A stretch of DNA of 5,785 bases from Bacteroidota bacterium (GTDB taxonomy: Bacteria > Bacteroidota > Bacteroidia > Bacteroidales > VadinHA17): NCBI GenBank assembly GCA_030593185.1, contig JAUVHQ010000150.1, forward strand, positions 1 to 5,785, read 5' to 3'. The notes under the pieces were generated by a model. The model saw only the letters and a list, made by a program, of their open reading frames with translations, was not told where the DNA came from and made no database searches. The position numbers and the translations under genes are program-made. Below, piece after piece: positions 1 through 5,785 of the stretch (position 1 is its first letter; each line of letters begins with the position of its first letter).

Positions 1-22
1 ATTTAATATCGTATTACCTAAT

Positions 23-137
23 CCCCGAGCTGCGCTCGGGGCTGTTGATTATCGCCCCCTTGGGGCTAATATATTAATGGTATTAAACCCCAGGGTAAGC
101 CCTGGACCCAAAATTCCGATGCAAGCATCGGGGAATT
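23..137. repeat. Cluster of four GC-rich hairpins (probable dispersed palindromic repeat)
   Basis: Four separate inverted repeats sit within 115 bases: CCCCGAGC/GCTCGGGG (23-30 with 34-41, 3-nt loop), GCCCC/GGGGC (54-58 with 62-66, 3-nt loop), CCAGGG/CCCTGG (90-95 with 100-105, 4-nt loop) and CCGATGC/GCATCGG (116-122 with 125-131, 2-nt loop), the last extended by AATT/AATT across a 2-nt bulge. The stems are GC-rich and the spacers AT-rich, unlike the gene that follows. One forward frame is open from base 2 to a TAA at 137-139, but I read this as a by-product of the palindromes, not a gene tail. Arrays like this occur as interspersed intergenic repeats, including REP-like elements mobilised by IS200/REP-associated transposases. 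Membership of such a family is inference, since only one copy is visible. Confidence 0.6.
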
Positions 138-149
138 AACCACTTTTTT
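112..149 (+). terminator. Possible intrinsic terminator of an upstream gene
   Basis: The last hairpin of the cluster (CCGATGC/GCATCGG with a 2-nt loop, lengthened by AATT pairs) is followed six bases later by six Ts at 144-149. This could stop transcription arriving from a + strand gene lying before the window and so insulate the giant gene. The gap between stem and T-run and the very small loop make it a sub-optimal terminator. It may simply be the edge of the repeat. Confidence 0.3.
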
Positions 150-153
150 CTCG

Positions 154-198
154 TCCGCATGCTGTCGCAGAAGCTTTAGCATAGGCGCCCGAAGCGGA
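154..198. repeat. Second GC-rich imperfect palindrome
   Basis: TCCGC (154-158) can pair with GCGGA (194-198), and directly inside it ATGCT (159-163) pairs with AGCAT (178-182), leaving an 11-nt bulge that contains the palindrome GGCGCC (184-189). The stretch shares its elevated GC with the hairpin cluster just upstream and contrasts with the AT-rich leader that begins near 212, so it probably belongs to the same inserted or repeated element. No protein or known RNA family is recognised here. Confidence 0.35.
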
Positions 199-282
199 AC
201 GCGAAGGAGGATTAAAAGTTGTAAATTTTTCCAACAACCAATTTAATTAAAGTTTGATTACTAAAACCAATCGCACCTCCCT

Positions 283-316
283 TTTGCAAATTTATGTAAA
301 TCCCATATTATGTTTG
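283..316 (+). promoter_or_regulatory. Candidate Bacteroidota-type promoter (TTTG-N22-TAnnTTTG)
   Basis: TTTG at 283-286 and TATGTTTG at 309-316 match the -33 (TTTG) and -7 (TAnnTTTG) elements used by the primary sigma factor of Bacteroidota, with a 22-base spacer in the expected range. Transcription would start near 320-325, giving a 5' leader of about 90 bases before the ATG at 413. The match is to a short consensus in AT-rich DNA, so chance is possible. Confidence 0.45.
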
Positions 317-370
317 AAAAATGTTGATAACAATATGGTAGTTAATGTGTTTTTTAACATGTGATGTTTG

Positions 371-378
371 TAATTTTG
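371..378 (+). promoter_or_regulatory. Weak alternative -7 element
   Basis: TAATTTTG also fits the TAnnTTTG form and lies only 35 bases before the start codon, but no TTTG or TTG sits at the proper distance upstream (about 345-352 reads only T-rich). If used, it would give a leader of under 30 bases. I rank it below the 283-316 candidate. Confidence 0.2.
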
Positions 379-412
379 ACAGATTTTGCCTTTTTCAAAA
401 ACCAGATTTATT

Positions 413-2011
413 ATGCAGTTAACAGGAGAACCAAAAGCCACGCTAAATCAGGAAGCCAGAAGGTTTGTTGATCTTTATGCTCAACTTGGTGAAAGAGCCG
501 AGAATTTTCTTCCCGACCGGGTCTTTGAAAGCCTTACGAATTTTGTGAGGTTATGTTATGAAGAGCCTGATGATCCTGCAAGGCAGCAGGCTGAGATCGG
601 GAAATACCTACTGGAACTAAAGGAGGCTATTCCCGGCTACATAGATGTTTCCCTGATGCTGATGCCCCATGAAGACTCAAAAGCATTTGAATACAGTGCA
701 AGAAGGCAGGTTTTCTATAAGATGCTCAATGAACTCATTGATACTGAACAGGTTGACGATAAAACAAAAATCCAGTTCAGAAATATTCTTAAAACTCATG
801 ATTATTCACTTGGTACACCTCCCATTACAAAGGTAACTATCGACTTTCTTTACAGAATATTACTGGGTGACAAGGTCAGGGAACTCCGGAAATTTCGTGA
901 TCTGATCGGAGTAAGTGGTGATATCGAGGAAGCACAGTGGAATTATATGCTTGATGTAATGGATCAGATGATCAACCAGTCGACCCATTATACCACAAGT
1001 GCAGAAAAGGACAATTTTCTGGCACGCACCGAATCGACGGTAAATTTCAAAGGACTCAACGGTTTTATACGTACCATTGTTTCGGGCACTGCCGAAACAG
1101 CCATTGATCTGCTTACAAAAGAAGTATTCAGCAAAAACAGTGTCAGGGTTCTCGAATTTTCGACAGCAGAAAAGCTTTATAAAGAGATTTATGAAGATGG
1201 CACCAGTATTTTCGCTATCAAGATGAGGAATATGAGAAAGAACCCGTTCAACGCCTTCCGGTGGTTTCCTTTGCTGACAAGAATGGTTTTTATTGATGAT
1301 TCTCCTGAGTCCCGGTCAACGAATACATCCCTGATCTTTTGCCTGCATAATGGTATTATAAATACACTTAATAAGGTTCATACCAAGAAACTGGGTGCCC
1401 TTGCCAACAGCCAGTTGAATCTCCGCCTTATCCATGATAAGGTTAACTCCCGGAATTTGAAATATTTCAGACAAAAGATCGAAGAAAAAATAGTTGAATA
1501 TGACAAGGAACTCAGGCAACTGAAAGAGGAACAGTTAGCCAATCCTGATGATCCCGACCAGGATATTATTCTTTACAAATTTGATGAATTTGCCCGCCAG
1601 GTAATTAAGGATAAGTACATCCTTTCAAAATTCGGAGCATATATCAACCTGATAGAAAACACAAGGGACCCTGAAAATCTTAAAATCATCAACCGGGAGA
1701 TGATAAGGGAATTTGAAGAGAGAACCCTTGCATATTTTTATTCTGAGAACAAAAGTCTGCATATAGCAACAGTTGTTGAAGGTGGCGGACGTAACCAGAT
1801 AAGAACATACGGAGAATACCTGCTCAAACGCCCTCTTAAACCTGTAAAGGATTCAATAATAAAAAGATGCAAAACTATCCTGGATATCGTTCCTGATAAT
1901 TACCAGAGAACAATCCATAACCATTTCCATAAAAACTTTGGAATAAACCTTTTTCTTGAAAAGTATAAAGAATACCTCACTAAGGTCGAAAACAGTGCAG
2001 ATAACCAGGGG
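413..2011 (+). other. N-terminal unrecognised helical region (residues 1-533)
   Basis: This part is rich in Glu, Lys, Arg, Leu and Ile and reads as mostly alpha-helical, with no domain I can name. Landmarks are an FRWFPLL segment near residue 285, a heptad-like charged helix at about 352-376 (probable short coiled coil) followed by an acidic Asn/Asp/Pro linker at 377-384, and a Gly-Gly-Gly-Arg segment near 461-464. Just before the aminotransferase-like domain is an unusual His-Asn-His-Phe-His cluster at 502-506. It may be a scaffold or a substrate-presenting region, but nothing in the sequence proves either. Confidence 0.5.
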
Positions 2012-5000
2012 CGATTCAGAAACCTGCTTATTGATCTTGGTATTGAGGAGAAGTACAATAAAAAAGATCCAGCCGGTAAACAGATCATTAACGAATTCAT
2101 AAGCAACCTGGGAAACCTGAAAAAAACATCTATTTCAGATGATGTGCAAATGATTATACGAGACCTGTTGTTTTACAAGAACCGCAGACCAAATCCGTTC
2201 ATTTTTTTCAACCAGGAAGCTGCCTGGGAGTATAAAGATCTGTTTCCGCCCGATCGTTTTGACCTGAATCCTTTTGATATTGAAATTGAACTCACTGAAG
2301 AGGGCAGGGTTGACTGGGAGCGATTGATCATAAAACTTGAACGAATAAAAAGCACTTTTCAGCTATTCGATGAAACTGGTAATTTATGGGACCGGTTTTG
2401 TGAGAATTCAACCCTTGTTATCAATGATCCTGCAAACCCATCAGGATTCACCGATTTTAATAACATTCACCTGATAAAATTCTTTAAGTTTCTCAATAAC
2501 AGTAAACTAACCTTATTCCTGGATGAAGCATATAACGATGCTGTGAAAATCGAAGATCCTGAAGAACCGAAATGGCGGACTATTTCAAGGTATATCATGA
2601 ATAATATCGGTTCATTTGCCAGGATAAGTATTGTATCGTCTCTCTCTACAACAAAAAATCTTGGTGCAACCGGAGATCGTCTCGGCTCACTGATAGCTAC
2701 ACCCATCAGAAAAGATGTGATTGATTATGCCAGGGAACAATTCGGAGTTGAAAAAGGGAACACAAACTCCCTGTTCATTCTGATAAATATCCTGGAAACC
2801 GCCCAACTGGCAAAAAAGATAAAAGACAGGATGGACGAAAGTCTTCCAAAAGACGCTTCACGGTATAAGATAAAAGATAAGCTGAAAAAGTATATTATGA
2901 CGGAGATCCGTGATAATATCAATGTCCGTGAAAACTGGCACAAAGACCGTACACGAAATCCGTCATTATTCGAAGGAAGTCCGCTTCACCTGTTCCTTCT
3001 CAAAGAGCTTGTCTCCCTCGATAAACTCGACGTGCTGGAACTACCCGATGATTTCAAATACAAAGGTGTTCCGTTTTTCAGCTATTACAAAGAACACCTC
3101 GTACAGGAGTTGAATGAATTCAGAGTGAATAAGATCTTCCGGAAGGAAGCTAATAAAAGACTTGATCTGGCCAGAGAAAAGGCGTTATCAGTTTTATCTG
3201 AAAACAAAGAAAACCAAATAGGCATACTCGACTCAGACGGGTCATACCTGTTCAATCTTCATCTGAAAGACTTTTTCTCGTACCAGGATTTTGAAAAATT
3301 TACAAAGAAACTGGCTGACCAGCGTGGTATTGCTCTTATCCCCTACCAGACAGGATTCTTGCGATTCTCTCTGGGTGATTACCTGGAAGGTACAGCAGAC
3401 AGTTATGATATTTATATCAAAGAATTTGAAAATGCACTGAGGATCTTTCTGAAGTACTGGTCAATTTTCCATGAAGCAAAGAATAATCCTTCTAATAAAA
3501 CAAAGCGGACTGAAGATATTCTGGATGAAATATTCAGTGTTCGTAATGATAGCGAACTGATCAGGAATATCCTTGAAGATTTCTACATCATCTGTGATCT
3601 TGATAAAAAGATTAACAATTCGTTAAAGATCAGTGATATAAAAACCCTTTATCATGCTTTCCCAAAAGAATGCGGGATTTCAATAAATTCAATTGGCGAT
3701 TCGAAGAATGCAGTTCTGGAGTTTTATGAAAACGTAGGAAAATGCAGAAATCTGACGGAATTCATCTCATCCAAAGCATTTACAAAAATATATGAGAACC
3801 TTCTTCCTCAGGTTTATCGAAATATTCCACACCTTAAGAAGCTTGATATCAATACGGTAATTGCCAAATATGGAAAAACAACCCTGCTAAAGTATATTAA
3901 AAGCAAGCTGGAATTCCAGCCAGACCGGTATATACTTGATAATCCGGATGAACTGACTATTATGCAGGAGATACTGATAGAACTGGAAAAAATTCTGTTC
4001 TCTGATGCAAAAACCAAAATACTATCAATTAAAGCAAATGAGAATGATATTTCCGGTGACCTGGCTAAACTGGAAGGTTATAACAGAATACTGAGAAAAT
4101 ACATCCAGGAATTGTTGCTGCATTTTAACCTCCCATTTGAACAGCAAGCTATTGAACCCACATTTGAACAACTTGCCAATTCAACAGCTTTAAAATTTAA
4201 CGAGATTGTCGGATTATCTGTGAATGACCTTAACACGGATATTTTCATGAACCTGTATATCGAGAAAATCGATAATAGATTGCACGCTCTTAACCGGGAT
4301 GAGATGATGAGAAAATATCCCGGTGTTATCCAACAAACGATCAATAAACAGGTACATCATTCGCACCTTACAACGGTTAATAAGATATTATTTCTTTACC
4401 TGCTGCAGAAGGATAGTTGCTTTGAAACCAGGGTGATTGAGAGAATAAGCCGGCTCACAGGCCATTTTGACAATACAGAACCGGAAGATATAAGACTAAT
4501 TAAGGAAGATCTGGTATCACGACTTATTTCGGCTGAGATAACGACATTGATGGATGAAATATTCATACAAAGAAATGTGAAGATCATGCCTGAGCAAATG
4601 CATGATGAAGTCAGGGAGATGGTTCTGTTTTTTATCAGCCTGGCAAACATGACCAAAAACAACGAGTATTATAAAAAATATAATCATATACTAATCAGAC
4701 TGGTTGAAACTGAATTCATGCAACAGAATTCCAGTGTTAATGAAATGGTACAACATGGGATTGTCCTTCACAGAGATTTTTCCATAAAAAACAACACACT
4801 TGAGAAATGGGACAAAGGATCGTTATCATGGATAGCACAATTGATGTCGCGTTGTGGAGTAATTGCCTGGGAACAGCCGGTGCAAACACATACACGCATC
4901 GCAACTGATGCCAAGAAAAGGGAATATCCCTACCATAAGGTTGACAGGATTGAGAATCCATCCTTGAATAAAAAAATTGCTGATAATCCCAACCGTAATG

Positions 5001-5785
5001 AATTTATTAAAAAAATGCAGGTCCGTCCTTTATCATCATTTTTTACCAAAAGACTTGCTCTTTTTGCACAAAATCTTGATGAAGAAGATTACAGGTGCAA
5101 AATCGTAAATACCGGTTTGGTGAAGGAACTCCATATAATTCAAAAATCTTTTCTGAAATATCTGACAGATAATTACCGCCTGATAGGGCCCGGATTTGTT
5201 AAGCTTAATGAGGTTCAAAAGTTTATTCCGGACATAATCCTCCTTCTCGGAGCTCCTGAAAAGGTTATATCATTCCCTCAAATTGGTTATTTCGATATGA
5301 AGGGTCCAAATGGGAACATAAAAACCATCGTTACACCTTTAAAGAAATCTGCTGATTATTTTGGCAACATCAAAAAACCAAGGTTAACCATGGTGAATGA
5401 AAAAGTGAAGGAACTAGGCGGTATACCGGTTCATGGTTCTTTGTTTGCCGTTGAAGAGGATGACGGTAGTATATTTGTTATCCAGATAAGTGGTGACAGC
5501 GGGGTTGGCAAATCTGAAATGCTTGCTGCCATGATGCTTAAATGGATGAAGAAGGATCTTCCGGGTATCCGTTCAATTAAGATGATTGCGGGGGATATGT
5601 TTCATCTGTTCCCTGATGAAGAGGGCAATCTGTATGGGATAGGGACAGAAACGGGTGATTTCTCGCGTGTAACGGATTTTGATCCTGATTTTATTAAATA
5701 TTATAATTCGCTTTTCGAAAGCAGTGCAGACAGTAATGTGAATGATCTGAACTCACGAAGCACTATCAGTGGTTTATGTGATATC
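413..5785 (+). CDS. Giant multidomain protein: PLP aminotransferase-fold domain plus HPr kinase/PEPCK-like domain (3' end outside window)
   Basis: An uninterrupted frame of 1,791 codons runs from the ATG at 413 to the last base of the window with no stop, so the protein is C-terminally incomplete here. The ATG is the first after an in-frame TGA at 377-379. A TTG at 386 is the only other upstream start candidate and is less likely. There is no Shine-Dalgarno sequence, only an A/T-rich stretch, as is usual in Bacteroidota. Order of parts: residues 1-533 unrecognised and helical, about 534-1016 aspartate-aminotransferase-like, about 1017-1591 unrecognised and helical, about 1592-1791 HprK/PEPCK-like P-loop domain. 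The N-terminus is polar, with no signal peptide, and no membrane segment is seen, so a cytoplasmic location is inferred. The aminotransferase active-site residues and the P-loop are intact, so it looks like a functional enzyme or enzyme-derived regulator. Substrates are unknown. No neighbour is visible to suggest an operon. The fold assignments come from motif reading, not a database search. Confidence 0.93.
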   Translation, partial: MQLTGEPKATLNQEARRFVDLYAQLGERAENFLPDRVFESLTNFVRLCYEEPDDPARQQAEIGKYLLELKEAIPGYIDVSLMLMPHEDSKAFEYSARRQVFYKMLNELIDTEQVDDKTKIQFRNILKTHDYSLGTPPITKVTIDFLYRILLGDKVRELRKFRDLIGVSGDIEEAQWNYMLDVMDQMINQSTHYTTSAEKDNFLARTESTVNFKGLNGFIRTIVSGTAETAIDLLTKEVFSKNSVRVLEFSTAEKLYKEIYEDGTSIFAIKMRNMRKNPFNAFRWFPLLTRMVFIDDSPESRSTNTSLIFCLHNGIINTLNKVHTKKLGALANSQLNLRLIHDKVNSRNLKYFRQKIEEKIVEYDKELRQLKEEQLANPDDPDQDIILYKFDEFARQVIKDKYILSKFGAYINLIENTRDPENLKIINREMIREFEERTLAYFYSENKSLHIATVVEGGGRNQIRTYGEYLLKRPLKPVKDSIIKRCKTILDIVPDNYQRTIHNHFHKNFGINLFLEKYKEYLTKVENSADNQGRFRNLLIDLGIEEKYNKKDPAGKQIINEFISNLGNLKKTSISDDVQMIIRDLLFYKNRRPNPFIFFNQEAAWEYKDLFPPDRFDLNPFDIEIELTEEGRVDWERLIIKLERIKSTFQLFDETGNLWDRFCENSTLVINDPANPSGFTDFNNIHLIKFFKFLNNSKLTLFLDEAYNDAVKIEDPEEPKWRTISRYIMNNIGSFARISIVSSLSTTKNLGATGDRLGSLIATPIRKDVIDYAREQFGVEKGNTNSLFILINILETAQLAKKIKDRMDESLPKDASRYKIKDKLKKYIMTEIRDNINVRENWHKDRTRNPSLFEGSPLHLFLLKELVSLDKLDVLELPDDFKYKGVPFFSYYKEHLVQELNEFRVNKIFRKEANKRLDLAREKALSVLSENKENQIGILDSDGSYLFNLHLKDFFSYQDFEKFTKKLADQRGIALIPYQTGFLRFSLGDYLEGTADSYDIYIKEFENALRIFLKYWSIFHEAKNNPSNKTKRTEDILDEIFSVRNDSELIRNILEDFYIICDLDKKINNSLKISDIKTLYHAFPKECGISINSIGDSKNAVLEFYENVGKCRNLTEFISSKAFTKIYENLLPQVYRNIPHLKKLDINTVIAKYGKTTLLKYIKSKLEFQPDRYILDNPDELTIMQEILIELEKILFSDAKTKILSIKANENDISGDLAKLEGYNRILRKYIQELLLHFNLPFEQQAIEPTFEQLANSTALKFNEIVGLSVNDLNTDIFMNLYIEKIDNRLHALNRDEMMRKYPGVIQQTINKQVHHSHLTTVNKILFLYLLQKDSCFETRVIERISRLTGHFDNTEPEDIRLIKEDLVSRLISAEITTLMDEIFIQRNVKIMPEQMHDEVREMVLFFISLANMTKNNEYYKKYNHILIRLVETEFMQQNSSVNEMVQHGIVLHRDFSIKNNTLEKWDKGSLSWIAQLMSRCGVIAWEQPVQTHTRIATDAKKREYPYHKVDRIENPSLNKKIADNPNRNEFIKKMQVRPLSSFFTKRLALFAQNLDEEDYRCKIVNTGLVKELHIIQKSFLKYLTDNYRLIGPGFVKLNEVQKFIPDIILLLGAPEKVISFPQIGYFDMKGPNGNIKTIVTPLKKSADYFGNIKKPRLTMVNEKVKELGGIPVHGSLFAVEEDDGSIFVIQISGDSGVGKSEMLAAMMLKWMKKDLPGIRSIKMIAGDMFHLFPDEEGNLYGIGTETGDFSRVTDFDPDFIKYYNSLFESSADSNVNDLNSRSTISGLCDI
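2423..2446 (+). other. PLP O3'-binding Asn motif (N-x-P-x-N-P-S-G)
   Basis: Residues 671-678 read NDPANPSG. This is the hallmark N-P-[TS]-G turn of class I/II aminotransferases, with N675 in the place of the Asn that hydrogen-bonds to the PLP hydroxyl. It is preceded by a short hydrophobic strand (TLVI), as expected. Confidence 0.8.
2522..2533 (+). other. PLP ring-nitrogen Asp and Tyr (D-E-A-Y)
   Basis: Residues 704-707 read DEAY after a hydrophobic strand. This is the standard family sequence: D704 would protonate the pyridine nitrogen and Y707 would contact the PLP hydroxyl. It lies 29 residues after N675, against 28 in aspartate aminotransferase. Confidence 0.8.
2645..2686 (+). other. Schiff-base lysine and phosphate-binding arginine motif
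   Basis: Residues 745-758 fit S-x-x-K-N-x-G-x-x-x-x-R-x-G exactly. K748 would form the internal aldimine with PLP, while S745 and R756 would hold its phosphate. Conservation of this whole motif argues that the domain still binds PLP and is not a degenerate relic. Confidence 0.82.
3461..5185 (+). other. Central unrecognised helical region (residues ~1017-1591)
   Basis: About 575 residues link the two recognisable domains. They are charged, Ile/Leu/Glu/Lys-rich and appear to be mostly alpha-helical, with no catalytic motif that I can identify. A GKTTLL at 1154-1159 lacks the preceding glycine-rich part of a Walker A loop and is not counted as one. The stretch from about 1440 (HRDFSIKNN) to 1480 has more aromatic, Trp and Cys residues and may be a small folded unit. 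Segments such as KYPGVIQQTINKQVHHSH (about 1302-1318) look conserved in style but have no assigned function. Confidence 0.45.
5186..5785 (+). other. HPr kinase / PEP carboxykinase-like nucleotide-binding domain (truncated by window end)
   Basis: H1674-G1675 begins a strand like the HG-x-L strand that precedes the P-loop in HPr kinase/phosphorylase. It is followed after a short acidic turn by the P-loop GDSGVGKSE (1694-1702), which is the typical HprK wording, whereas PEP carboxykinase has GxSGTGKTT. Further on, I-A-GDMFH (1725-1731) followed by acidic residues and a Gly-rich TETGDF segment resembles the kinase-2 GDDEH and following glycine-rich strand of PEP carboxykinase. Both families share this fold and use Mg-ATP or pyrophosphate for phosphotransfer. 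An N-S-R at 1780-1782 could play the part of a late arginine motif, but the domain is cut off at 1791. Whether the target is a protein serine or a small molecule cannot be told. A generic P-loop NTPase is the main alternative. Confidence 0.68.
5492..5518 (+). other. Walker A / P-loop GDSGVGKSE
   Basis: Residues 1694-1702 form a perfect GxxxxGKS loop, preceded by a hydrophobic beta strand (IFVIQIS) and followed by a helix (MLAAMML). K1700 and S1701 would bind the nucleotide phosphates and Mg. The trailing Glu is characteristic of HPr kinase/phosphorylase. Small GTPases may share GDSGVGKS, but they lack the upstream His-Gly strand and would not fit this context. Confidence 0.85.

Larger units (their letters stand above)
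199..412 (+). other. AT-rich leader region of the giant gene
   Basis: From about 212 the composition turns sharply AT-rich and no gene is visible on either strand. The region contains the promoter candidates listed separately. An isolated purine-rich AAGGAGGA at 204-211 looks like a strong Shine-Dalgarno sequence, but no reading frame of any length follows it, so it is not counted as a ribosome binding site. An in-frame TGA at 377-379 bounds the coding region upstream. I see no riboswitch or tRNA. Confidence 0.5.
2012..3460 (+). other. Aspartate-aminotransferase-like (fold-type I PLP) domain, residues ~534-1016
   Basis: The ordered motifs of class I/II aminotransferases are present. NDPANPSG ends at residue 678, its N675 matching Asn194 of aspartate aminotransferase. 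LFLDEAY gives D704 and Y707, matching Asp222, which contacts the PLP ring nitrogen, and Tyr225. SLSTTKNLGATGDRLG gives S745, K748 and R756, matching Ser255, the Schiff-base Lys258 and Arg266. The segment GSYLFNLHL (from 943) resembles the GGxFLWxxL strand of the small domain. GIALIPY followed by FLRFSLG places R984 where Arg386 binds the substrate alpha-carboxylate. W605 may match Trp140, and Y548 may match Tyr70. Spacings N-to-D (29) and K-to-R (8) are near canonical. The stretch from K748 to R984 is 236 residues against 128 in the model enzyme, so about 100 residues are inserted. The glycine/serine phosphate-anchor loop expected near residues 565-595 is not evident. Amino-acid specificity cannot be read. 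Confidence 0.8.

Noticed and set aside
2..139. Forward open frame ending in TAA at 137-139, possibly the tail of an upstream gene
   Set aside because: It is only 45 codons long and made largely of hairpin sequence rich in Pro, Gly and Ala codons generated by the palindromes. The opposite strand is also partly open, which favours a repeat over coding.
23..198. CRISPR array or structured non-coding RNA
   Set aside because: The hairpins differ from one another in sequence and spacing, so there are no direct repeats with spacers, and no known RNA family pattern is recognised.
204..224. AAGGAGGA followed by TTG as a translation start
   Set aside because: The TTG at 219-221 is followed immediately by TAA and no other start codon opens a frame nearby, so the purine run is probably coincidental.
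2910..3113. A 67-codon plus-strand frame in a different phase
   Set aside because: It overlaps the insertion region of the aminotransferase-like domain out of frame, has no plausible start signals, and shows no domain features.
3872..3889. GKTTLL (residues 1154-1159) as a second Walker A motif
   Set aside because: The glycine four residues before GK is missing, no strand-turn pattern precedes it, and no matching Walker B is seen downstream.
1316..5218. Several open frames of 60-88 codons on the minus strand (for example 1316-1519, 2467-2706, 4078-4344, 4396-4662)
   Set aside because: All lie antisense to the continuous 1,791-codon frame, are short, have no recognisable motifs, and show the Ser/Phe/Leu/Ile-rich composition expected from reading a Glu/Lys-rich gene backwards.
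5492..5518. P-loop belonging to a small GTPase (GDSGVGKS is also used there)
   Set aside because: The Glu after GKS, the His-Gly strand upstream and the GDxxH segment downstream fit the HprK/PEPCK fold better, and no NKxD guanine-specificity motif is seen in the visible remainder.

Overview
The window holds one giant protein-coding gene and its upstream region. The gene reads on the + strand from an ATG at 413 to the last base of the window (1,791 codons with no stop), so its 3' end lies outside. I see no second gene on either strand. The moderate-to-low GC coding sequence, the lack of a Shine-Dalgarno sequence before the start codon, and TAnnTTTG-type -7 elements in the leader all fit a member of the Bacteroidota (Bacteroidales-like). 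That assignment is an inference, because no rRNA or marker gene is present.

Layout: 1-140 carries a tight run of four GC-rich perfect or near-perfect hairpins, probably a dispersed palindromic repeat and/or the 3' end of an upstream gene. 141-200 is a second GC-rich stretch with imperfect palindromes. 200-412 is AT-rich leader with one good and one weak Bacteroidota-type promoter. 413-5785 is the giant gene.

The main result is the architecture of the protein, read from motifs. Residues 1-533 are an unrecognised, charged, mostly helical region with a short coiled coil. Residues about 534-1016 form a fold-type I, aspartate-aminotransferase-like PLP domain. It keeps the counterparts of Asn194, Asp222, Tyr225, Ser255, Lys258, Arg266 and Arg386 at close to canonical spacing, with roughly 100 extra residues before the C-terminal subdomain. 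Residues about 1017-1591 are a second unrecognised helical region. From about 1592 to the window end lies an HPr kinase / PEP carboxykinase-like nucleotide-binding domain: a His-Gly strand, the P-loop GDSGVGKSE, and a GDMFH segment resembling the PEPCK kinase-2 motif. It is cut off by the window end.

I know of no characterised enzyme that combines an aminotransferase fold with an HprK/PEPCK-fold kinase in one chain of this size. One possible reading is metabolic coupling (transamination giving oxaloacetate, then phosphorylation to PEP). Another is a regulatory protein that senses an amino acid or PLP and phosphorylates a target. The sequence does not decide between them. There is no signal peptide or membrane segment, so the protein is probably cytoplasmic.
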